Shown here one piece after another: positions 1 through 7,316 of a stretch of 64,000 nucleotides of DNA. The DNA is from Polaribacter sp. SA4-10 (GTDB lineage: Bacteria > Bacteroidota > Bacteroidia > Flavobacteriales > Flavobacteriaceae), in the NCBI RefSeq assembly GCF_002163835.1, contig NZ_CP019331.1, forward strand, positions 2,827,001 to 2,891,000. Direction: 5' to 3'. The notes under the pieces are model-generated. The model was not told where the DNA came from, did not search any database, and saw only the letters and a program-made list of their open reading frames with translations. Position 1 is the stretch's first letter. Every line of letters begins with the position of its first letter. A program made the translations under genes and the position numbers.

Positions 1-3000
1 CCCTTGCTTATTTCTTGATTTTTATATTTATGAACATAATTAGATCGCCCATCTGGGCTTGGAGAATAGGTATACACCCAATAATCAGCCAAAGAGATAG
101 GATCTGTAGTAGCCCCGTCATAACCGCCAATAAACGAAATATCTTTAGCAATAGTACCAATAGGAGTTGTTGCATCTAAAGATGTTGTACCATCTTTTAA
201 AATAGCTTCTAAATTGTAGGTGCTCTCTCCAATTGTATTTACAGGAGAACTGAAGTAATTATACCTATATAAGGTAGGTGCTAAAGAGTTTTGATCTACT
301 AATAATTTTCCGTCACCAATTATTTGAGACAGTCCTGTATGTGTTTGTATTAATTGAGACGAACCCACTAATCTAATTTCACTTTGGGTGTTCGAGAATT
401 CTATATCGTTAGTAACAACTAATAGTCTATCAGTAATAGACAATTTAATATTTTCATTAACAACTAGTTTTCTAGCACTTAATCTGCTATTTTTGTGGTT
501 GTAATCGTTACTGATAACAACATGTCTAGACCTGTCGGGAAAACCATTAGACCAAGATTCAGCTAATCTAGTTGTGAGACCTATCTTGTGTAAGCCTAAT
601 AATGTATTAGCATTTGTATCAGCGCTTATTATTTCAGAAATTAAAGGGTCATGAGGGTGTCTTTCTGGTCCTCCGGAAGCTAAAACTCTATAAGGATCTA
701 GCGCTGAATTAATAAATGTTATCCATTCTGTTGATGTGTAATCTTTATTGTGTATTAAAATTTCATCTTCCCTTATTATAGAAGTATTATCTGTTATAGC
801 CGCTACTTCATCATATCTAGATGTATAAGGAGAGACATCATTTAATGAAGATAATGTGATAATATCGTCTCCATTTATAAAATCGGTCAATAAGTCGTTA
901 GTAACAACCGTAGCAGAACCGTCTAAATTGGCAATTGTATTAGAATTGTTTTTAATTAAAACAGATTTTTCAGGAGCTATTGAAGTTGTAATTAAATAAT
1001 TTTCATCTGGAGTTACGTCAGTTTGATCTCCAGCTTTATTTTTATATAATTGAATCTTAATTAGATTAGCCGCAATGCTTTTGGTAGGATGAATATTCGA
1101 AATTTCGATCCATCTTTCATTACCAAGTTGATATATTTGAGTAATCATAGGAATGCCATCATCAGTTGGGTCTCTATAATCTAGATCTCCAATAGTAAGA
1201 ACATCTCCATCTTCATCGAGAAAATTATCTGTTTGGGTATTGTCAAATATTCCATTAGGATCTGTACCGTTAACATAATTATTGTCTAAGCCATTTGTGG
1301 CAATTATACCAGAAAGTGTTAATCCTGCTTCTATCGTATCATCATCTCCTTCATTATCAGAATCTGTATCTAGGTAATCTGGATTAGCACCTCCATCTGT
1401 GTTTATTAAATCAACACCACCAGCATTTCCTAATCCATTAGCGCTAAAAGTATCATCACTTTCATATATATCATAAAGTCCATTATCTCCAACAGCTCCT
1501 GTGGGTGCTACATAACCAACAGTTGGTTGTGCTTCTATATTATCTGGAATTCCATCTCCATCTGAATCTAGATCTAAATAATTTGCAGTTGCATCTGCTC
1601 CTATGGTTGCATTTTTATCTGTATTTACGGGTGCAATACCAATTGATCTAGTTCCATGTGAACTTCCATTTATGGTTGCATCGTATGCATCATCTAAACC
1701 ATCATTATCAGAATCTGTTCCTGTAAGTGGACTATAATTCGTTATAGGTTGTGCTTCAATATTGTCTGGGATACCATCGTTATCTGCATCTAAATCTAGG
1801 TGATTAGGAATGCCATCACCATCGAGATCAGTAATGTCTTCCATAGTGCCTACAATTCCATCATTATCATCGTCTATGTCTAAATCATCTGTAATACTAT
1901 CACTATCTGTGTCAATAGTTGTTATAGTGCTTGAGATAACACATTCTGGATCAATATATACAACACCTGTACTTGTGTTAACGGCCCCACTTGTAGAAAG
2001 TTGCCTTCCTGCTAAAAATACTCCTACACCGGAATTACAAGCACCACCATGTGATAAGAAATTACCTTTTAAAACTGCTCCAGCACCAATAGTAATTGCT
2101 CCAGTAGCGGCACCGGCTCCAGCAAGCCAAAAAACATTACAGCGTTTTGCACCATTGGCTAAGATTATTCTTGAATTTGCTGCTACGCTAAATGCTCCTC
2201 CAAATCTCATTACAAATATTGCATCTGAATCTCCTGCCGCATCAAGAGTAATAGTTCCTGTTAAAGTTCCTGCTGCTGCTGTATGGTAAACTCCAGTACT
2301 AAGTGTCTCTCCTGCACCTGCTGCCCCAAAACCAGCCCCATGGATACCGCCAGAAATAGGCAAAGCCATAAGTGCAATGTAAGCATTGTCTAAATCAATT
2401 TTAGCTTGAGCTGTAAGCGCATTTAATAGATTTTCTGTTCCTAAATGAATACTAGTAGTAGAGTAACCAGTTATAGCTCCAGCGTTTGTGCCAATTTCAC
2501 CATTAATTACTGAAATACCTGTGTTTCCTACAGCACCTGCGCTAGTGTAAAGTGTAAATTCTGAAACAACCCCTAAAATATCTACTTCAGGAGCAGGACC
2601 ACATCCATGTTCACAAAATATTGGAATAGTACTAGTGCCAGAAGGTACACTAATACTTACTGCAGCTCCAGTAGTTATTGCTCCAGACATGGTTAGCATT
2701 CTTCCTTCTACAATAGCATCTGCACCAATGATAATAGCCCCTACTTTTGAAAATAAAGTTCCTTTTATAATAACACCTGCCGCAATAGAGATACTGCTAT
2801 CAGACATAAAAAATACATTACAGGGTTTTGTTCCATTTGTTAAAATAATTTCTGACCCAGCGCCTACGGTCATTGCTCCTAAAAATTTAATTACAAAGAA
2901 TGCATCAGGGTCACCACCACCATCAAGAATAAGATTTCCTGCTATAGATCCAGCAGCACTAATAGAATAAACTCCAGGAGAAAGAGATTCTCCTGCTCCA

Positions 3001-3317
3001 AAGGCAGCAGCATGTGTGTTAGGATAATCAACAAAAAGATCATTAAGGTGAATATACATTCTCATCAAATCGTACCTAGCTCGAGCTGTTTTAGCGGTTG
3101 CATTGTATTCATCGCCTGTGTAAGTTCCGGTTATTACTCCTATATTAGTACCAACATCTCCTGTCCATTCGGCTGCAGCTCCATTTGTAACTGGTCCAGC
3201 TCCACTAAAACCTGCAAAAGAACTAAGTATTCCTAGTTCAAGTGTTTGACTGATACTTCTACTTGAATTGAGTAAAAGAAGTATTGTTGCTGTATATAAA
3301 AATAAATATTTTTTCAT
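1..3317 (-). CDS. Secreted tandem DUF3494 (ice-binding-like) protein, 3' end missing
   Basis: The minus strand stays open from an ATG at 3317 to the window edge, giving 1105 residues without a stop. A signal peptide (about residues 1-24, MKKYLFLYTATILLLL) is followed by two DUF3494 domains (about 29-222 and 243-449). Both carry the family hallmarks: LGILSSF/LGVVSEF start, GAGESLSPGVY, a DAFFVIKF strand, and NGT/AKxCNVFW. Then comes an Asp-rich stretch resembling thrombospondin type-3 calcium repeats (about 465-720, DLDGDGIPNHLDLDADNDG). Next is a segment like a lamin-tail domain (about 722-820, GNERWIEISNIHP), then an unassigned region. DUF3494 proteins bind ice or act as surface adhesins. 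Export to the cell surface is inferred; any C-terminal type IX sorting domain lies outside the window. Confidence 0.85.
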   Translation of the reverse strand, partial: MKKYLFLYTATILLLLNSSRSISQTLELGILSSFAGFSGAGPVTNGAAAEWTGDVGTNIGVITGTYTGDEYNATAKTARARYDLMRMYIHLNDLFVDYPNTHAAAFGAGESLSPGVYSISAAGSIAGNLILDGGGDPDAFFVIKFLGAMTVGAGSEIILTNGTKPCNVFFMSDSSISIAAGVIIKGTLFSKVGAIIIGADAIVEGRMLTMSGAITTGAAVSISVPSGTSTIPIFCEHGCGPAPEVDILGVVSEFTLYTSAGAVGNTGISVINGEIGTNAGAITGYSTTSIHLGTENLLNALTAQAKIDLDNAYIALMALPISGGIHGAGFGAAGAGETLSTGVYHTAAAGTLTGTITLDAAGDSDAIFVMRFGGAFSVAANSRIILANGAKRCNVFWLAGAGAATGAITIGAGAVLKGNFLSHGGACNSGVGVFLAGRQLSTSGAVNTSTGVVYIDPECVISSTITTIDTDSDSITDDLDIDDDNDGIVGTMEDITDLDGDGIPNHLDLDADNDGIPDNIEAQPITNYSPLTGTDSDNDGLDDAYDATINGSSHGTRSIGIAPVNTDKNATIGADATANYLDLDSDGDGIPDNIEAQPTVGYVAPTGAVGDNGLYDIYESDDTFSANGLGNAGGVDLINTDGGANPDYLDTDSDNEGDDDTIEAGLTLSGIIATNGLDNNYVNGTDPNGIFDNTQTDNFLDEDGDVLTIGDLDYRDPTDDGIPMITQIYQLGNERWIEISNIHPTKSIAANLIKIQLYKNKAGDQTDVTPDENYLITTSIAPEKSVLIKNNSNTIANLDGSATVVTNDLLTDFINGDDIITLSSLNDVSPYTSRYDEVAAITDNTSIIREDEILIHNKDYTSTEWITFINSALDPYRVLASGGPERHPHDPLISEIISADTNANTLLGLHKIGLTTRLAESWSNGFPDRSRHVVISNDYNHKNSRLSARKLVVNENIKLSITDRLLVVTNDIEFSNTQSEIRLVGSSQLIQTHTGLSQIIGDGKLLVDQNSLAPTLYRYNYFSSPVNTIGESTYNLEAILKDGTTSLDATTPIGTIAKDISFIGGYDGATTDPISLADYWVYTYSPSPDGRSNYVHKYKNQEISK

Positions 3318-3394
3318 ATTAATTTTTTCAATAAACAGAAATCGTTGCTATTAATTGAATTTAATAGAAGTATCATTGATTCTCTGTTTACAAT

Positions 3395-3480
3395 GCAAAG
3401 TACTGTTATCTTTAAGTGAAAAAACTCAGTATATTTACCTATTTTTATTAAATAAATAAAAAAACAATGGGTATAAATAC
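3395..3480 (-). promoter_or_regulatory. Promoter of the DUF3494 gene with paired palindromic sites
   Basis: On the minus strand a GTACTTTG element (3396-3403) lies about 80 bp before the start codon. Upstream are GTATATTTAC (3429-3438) and GTATAAATAC (3471-3480), starting 33 and 75 bp from the CAAAG complement. The same sites at the same distances precede the response regulator at 3602-4579. I infer a -7 element of the Bacteroidota type (TAC-TTTG, one base shorter than TAnnTTTG) plus two operator sites 42 bp apart, which is four helical turns. Confidence 0.55.
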
Positions 3481-3601
3481 TTGATTTATATTGTAGTTAT
3501 ATAGTTTTAAGGTTTTCTATTAGATGTAAATCTGAATAGAATGGGTATACTTTGTTTTTTTAAATTGTTAAATTTTATAGAAATTAGAAGAATATGTGTT
3601 C

Positions 3602-4579
3602 TTACTCTATTTTTATCAGTCTATTTCTAATAGCATACATCATAAGTTCTGCAATGTTTTTGCTTTCTGTTTTATCTAAAAGTTTTGATCTATAGGTGTC
3701 AATAGTTCGTTGGCCTAAAAAAAGTATTTTAGAGGTCTCTAAAGTAGATTTTCCTTTACAGATTAATTTTAACACTTCAAGTTCTCTATGTGTTAATTTT
3801 GGTATTGTTTCTAGATTGTCTTTAGAATTAGATAGGTTTTTGTTTAGATCTCTTATTTTAAACACATTACCAGCTAGACTAGGTTTTCCTTTGTAAGTTA
3901 TTACGGTTCCAAATAACTCAACTAAAACAGGGTTTGAGTTTTTATGAGAAGCTTTAAATTTAATAGAGATAGAACCTGTTGAGTCTTTTAAACAACGGTC
4001 TAAATCATTTAAAATTTTTTTTTTGTCACAATTTTTTTCGTCCAGAAGATCTACAATATTTATAGATGCAAAATCCTCATAATTGTAACCAAAAATATTT
4101 GCTAATGGATTATTGTAAAACAAAAATTTATTATTATGATAAATATAAATTCCCAATGTTGGGTGATCTATAAGTGCATGAAATTTTTCGTTATTAATCT
4201 GCTTTAACGTATTGTATTTTGCGAGACGTGTATTTATAACTTTCAAAAGTTCATATAGATTGAAGGGTTTAGTTATATAATCATCAGCTCCCAATTGCAT
4301 TCCTGATCTAATGTCTTCAATTTCTGTTCTGGCAGAAAAAAATACTAAAGGAATGGTAGATGTAGACTTAATTTGTTTAATTGTTTTGTAGAAATCGTAC
4401 CCGTTCATATTAGGCATAGATATATCGCAAAGTATAAGGTCTGGCAAATGCTTCAAGGTTTGTTGCACGCCCATAAGTCCGTCTTCTGCTATGTAAACAT
4501 CAAAATTTTGACCTTTAATGAATTCAGCTGTATTTTCTCTTAAGACATTGTCATCCTCGATGATAAGAATTTTTTTCAT
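3602..4579 (-). CDS. Response regulator REC-PAS-LuxR (copy 1)
   Basis: 325 residues. The receiver domain (1-120) has the acidic pair E8-D9-D10, phospho-acceptor D52 (CDISMPNMNGYDFY), the FFSAR switch region and KPF lysine. A PAS-like middle domain (about 130-245) includes LIDHPTLGIYIYHNNKFLFY and NPLANIFGYNYEDF. A LuxR/GerE helix-turn-helix ends the protein (about 258-325, LTHRELEVLKLICKGKSTLE). A PAS domain between receiver and HTH is unusual. Two paralogues of the same length lie directly upstream, and a multi-PAS histidine kinase follows them; a phosphorelay is inferred. It has its own promoter region. Confidence 0.9.
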   Translation of the reverse strand: MKKILIIEDDNVLRENTAEFIKGQNFDVYIAEDGLMGVQQTLKHLPDLILCDISMPNMNGYDFYKTIKQIKSTSTIPLVFFSARTEIEDIRSGMQLGADDYITKPFNLYELLKVINTRLAKYNTLKQINNEKFHALIDHPTLGIYIYHNNKFLFYNNPLANIFGYNYEDFASINIVDLLDEKNCDKKKILNDLDRCLKDSTGSISIKFKASHKNSNPVLVELFGTVITYKGKPSLAGNVFKIRDLNKNLSNSKDNLETIPKLTHRELEVLKLICKGKSTLETSKILFLGQRTIDTYRSKLLDKTESKNIAELMMYAIRNRLIKIE

Positions 4580-4686
4580 TTAAAAAATTGTAATAATACA
4601 GTTTTCAATGTTAGATTTATAGATATAAAATTATTTTGGTTTTAAATTAAAGAGGGGACATACCTTAATAATTTCTCCTTCTACTA

Positions 4687-4771
4687 CAAAGAACTTGTTT
4701 TTAAAAACAAAATAAGTCAGTATATTTACTGATTTATTTTAAGGAAAAGTACTAAAAGTAAGTATAAATAC
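4687..4771 (-). promoter_or_regulatory. Promoter of response regulator copy 1 with paired palindromic sites
   Basis: GTTCTTTG on the minus strand (4687-4694), then GTATATTTAC (4720-4729) and GTATAAATAC (4762-4771). The two sites have the same sequence as those before the DUF3494 gene. Their distances (33 bp from the CAAAG complement, 42 bp between sites) are also identical, although the DNA between them is not similar. The distal site is embedded in the wider palindrome AAGTATAAATACTT. Confidence 0.55.
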
Positions 4772-4903
4772 TTAGTTATTAAGATGTGAAACAAAATGAT
4801 AAAAAGTATCTTTTTTCACTGTATTTTAATCCATAGACTTTTGGATTTAAATAAAATTAAAGGCTTGTTTAAATAAATTAGATTAAATACTTGATGTTAG
4901 TTC

Positions 4904-5881
4904 CTAATTGATAAGAATTAATTTATTTTTAATAGCATACATTATTAGTTCAACGATGTTTTTACTTTTTGTTTTTTCTAATAAATTTGCTCTGTATGTT
5001 TCTACAGTGCGTTGTCCAAGGAAAAGAATTCCTGCTACATCTGAAGTAGATTTTCCATTACAAATTAGTTCTAGAACTTCGAGTTCCCGGTTACTTAATT
5101 TGTGCTTAGTCTCCATTGTTTCATTCAATCTGTTCGTAATCTCATGTTTAGGGTCTAATTTAAAGATATTACCTGCAAGACTTGTTTTTCCTTTATAGGT
5201 AATTACAGATGCAAATAATTCTATAAAAACAGGTTTTAAACTTTTTTGTGTGGCTTTAAATTTTATTGATATAGAACCTTTTTCTTTTTTTAAACAATTT
5301 TCTATTTCTTGTAAAATCTTATCCTTGTTACAATTTTTTTCATCGAGAAGTTCGTTTAAACTAATTGAAGAAAAGTCTTTGTAGTTATAACCAAAAATAT
5401 TGGCTAAAGGGTTGTTGTAAAAAAGGAATTTTCCATTTTGATATATGAAAATAGCTAAAGTTGGGTGATCTATAAGTGCATGAAATTCATCGTTGCTAAT
5501 TTGCTCAATTTTATCGTATTTAGCAAGTCGTGTTTTAATTATTTTTAATAATTCAAAAAGATCGAAAGGTTTTGTTATATAGTCATCAGCACCTAGTTGC
5601 ATTCCTGCTCTTATGTCTTTGTTTTCTGTTCTAGCAGAAAAAAAAATTAAAGGAATAGTACTTGTTTTTTTTATATTTTTTATGGTTTCGTAAAATTCAT
5701 ATCCATTCATATTTGGCATAGTTATGTCGCACAGAATGATGTCTGGTAGGTGTTTTAACGTTTGTTGAATACCTGAAACCCCATCTTTAGCTAAAAAGAC
5801 TTCAAAATTTTGTTCTTTAATAAAATCTGCCGTATTTCCTCTTAACACGATGTCATCTTCTATAATAAGAATTTTTTTCAT
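4904..5881 (-). CDS. Response regulator REC-PAS-LuxR (copy 2)
   Basis: 325 residues and alignable end to end with the copies at 3602-4579 and 6263-7240. The receiver keeps E8-D9-D10, D52 (CDITMPNMNGYEFY), the FFSAR segment and ITKPF. The PAS-like part has LIDHPTLAIFIYQNGKFLFY, and the LuxR HTH has LSNRELEVLELICNGKST. The three copies presumably arose by tandem duplication and have since diverged across their length, so they probably answer to different inputs or bind overlapping targets. The gap upstream (381 bp) contains its own operator cluster. Confidence 0.9.
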   Translation of the reverse strand: MKKILIIEDDIVLRGNTADFIKEQNFEVFLAKDGVSGIQQTLKHLPDIILCDITMPNMNGYEFYETIKNIKKTSTIPLIFFSARTENKDIRAGMQLGADDYITKPFDLFELLKIIKTRLAKYDKIEQISNDEFHALIDHPTLAIFIYQNGKFLFYNNPLANIFGYNYKDFSSISLNELLDEKNCNKDKILQEIENCLKKEKGSISIKFKATQKSLKPVFIELFASVITYKGKTSLAGNIFKLDPKHEITNRLNETMETKHKLSNRELEVLELICNGKSTSDVAGILFLGQRTVETYRANLLEKTKSKNIVELIMYAIKNKLILIN

Positions 5882-6012
5882 TAAATAGAATCGTCAATAA
5901 TTATTATTAAAATTAGGGGACATTTTCTTTTGTTATTCCTTTAAATTCAGATTATTAGGCGTTTAATGAAATACGATAATAAAAAATGTACCGCAATAAT
6001 TTATTTTCTAGA

Positions 6013-6134
6013 CAAAGTAGTGTTTTAAAATAATCATGAGCATCCGTATTAATACTCTTTTTTATTTCTTAAAGGATGTTTCAGTATTAATACGGATAAT
6101 TAATTTATCAATTGAAAGAATCTGAGTATTTATA
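6013..6134 (-). promoter_or_regulatory. Promoter and operator cluster of response regulator copy 2
   Basis: A CTACTTTG element (minus strand, complement starting CAAAG at 6013) has GTATTAATAC at 6046-6055. That is the same 33-bp offset seen in the two sister promoters. A second GTATTAATAC is at 6084-6093 (38 bp further) and a near match GTATTTATAA at 6125-6134. The first two sites sit in a perfect 15-bp inverted repeat, ATCCGTATTAATACT (6042-6056) and its complement (6083-6097). Binding by the LuxR-type regulators themselves is inferred. Confidence 0.5.
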
Positions 6135-6262
6135 AATTTTATTTATAATAATTCTTTAATAAAAGCATCAAATAGTCTTTTAAATATGGTATTTTTTTTC
6201 ACCTCTTCTCTTTTTAAGAAATAAGTTGAATAACTATTAGGATTTTTTTAATAAAATAATTG

Positions 6263-7240
6263 TTAATTTAATTTTATCAACCTGTTACGTATTGCGTACA
6301 TTATAAGTTCTGCAATGTTTTTGCAATTTGTTTTTTCTAAAAGTTTAGATCTATATGTATCTATTGTGCGTGGACCTAGTTTAAGTATTTCAGAGGTTTC
6401 TAAAGAAGATTTTCCTTTACAAATGAGTTTTAGTACTTCAAGTTCTCGTTTGGTTATATTTGGTGGACTGTCTAACGTAGTTTTATATAACAATGGTGTT
6501 TTACCTTCGTTATCTAGTTTAAGTATATTCCCTGCAATTCTAGATTTACCCTCATACGTAATTGCTGTACCAGTTAATTCAATAAAAATAGTGTTAGCGT
6601 TTTTATGAGTAGTTTTAAACTTATGGTATATAGAACCTTTAGGGTCTTTTAAGCAACGATCTAACTCGTTTAAAATCTCTTTCTTATCGCATTGTTTTTC
6701 ATCTAAGAGATCTTCAAAACTTAGTGAAGAAAACTCATCGTATTCGTACCCAAAAATATTGGCTAAGGGCTTATTATAAAATAGAAATTTATCCTTTTGA
6801 TAAATGTAAATTCCTAAAGTTGGATGATCTATAAGTGCGTGAAATTTATCGGTGTTAATTTTTGCCAGCTGGTCATATTTATCAATACGCGTATTAATAA
6901 CTTTTAATAATTCATAGAGATCAAAGGGTTTTGTAATATAGTCATCAGCGCCCAACTGCATACCAGTCCTTATGTCTTCTTTTTCAGTTTTTGCTGAAAA
7001 AAATACTAAAGGAATTGTAGCTGTTGATTTAATTTGCTTAATTGTATTATAAAATTCATAACCATCCATGTTAGGCATGGATATGTCGCAAATTATAAGA
7101 TCTGGTAGATTTTTTAAAGTTTTTTGGACACCTTCGAGCCCATCTTTTGCAGTAAATACCTCAAAATTATGCGCCCTAATAAATTCAGCAGTATTTCCTC
7201 TTAAAATAGGGTCATCTTCTATGATGAGTATTTTTTTCAT
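6263..7240 (-). CDS. Response regulator REC-PAS-LuxR (copy 3)
   Basis: 325 residues, third member of the tandem family. Receiver with E8-D9-D10, D52 (CDISMPNMDGYEFY), FFSAK and ITKPF; PAS-like domain with LIDHPTLGIYIYQKDKFLFY; LuxR HTH with ITKRELEVLKLICKGKSSLE. It lies 76 bp downstream of the histidine kinase at 7317-9662, and that gap lacks the GTAWWWWTAC sites seen before the other two copies. It is therefore probably cotranscribed with the kinase and is the best candidate for its cognate regulator (inference). Confidence 0.9.
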   Translation of the reverse strand: MKKILIIEDDPILRGNTAEFIRAHNFEVFTAKDGLEGVQKTLKNLPDLIICDISMPNMDGYEFYNTIKQIKSTATIPLVFFSAKTEKEDIRTGMQLGADDYITKPFDLYELLKVINTRIDKYDQLAKINTDKFHALIDHPTLGIYIYQKDKFLFYNKPLANIFGYEYDEFSSLSFEDLLDEKQCDKKEILNELDRCLKDPKGSIYHKFKTTHKNANTIFIELTGTAITYEGKSRIAGNILKLDNEGKTPLLYKTTLDSPPNITKRELEVLKLICKGKSSLETSEILKLGPRTIDTYRSKLLEKTNCKNIAELIMYAIRNRLIKLN

Positions 7241-7316
7241 TTTAAAACATTATAATTAATTACTATTGATTGAAAAACACAGTTTTCGTTTAGTTTTTAT
7301 TTTTACTAAACATTTT

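Noticed and set aside
1810..2970. Plus-strand open frames of 159 and 111 codons antisense to the DUF3494 gene
   Set aside because: Repetitive Pro/Ala/Ile composition mirrors the domain repeats on the other strand, which has a continuous 1105-codon frame with clear domains.
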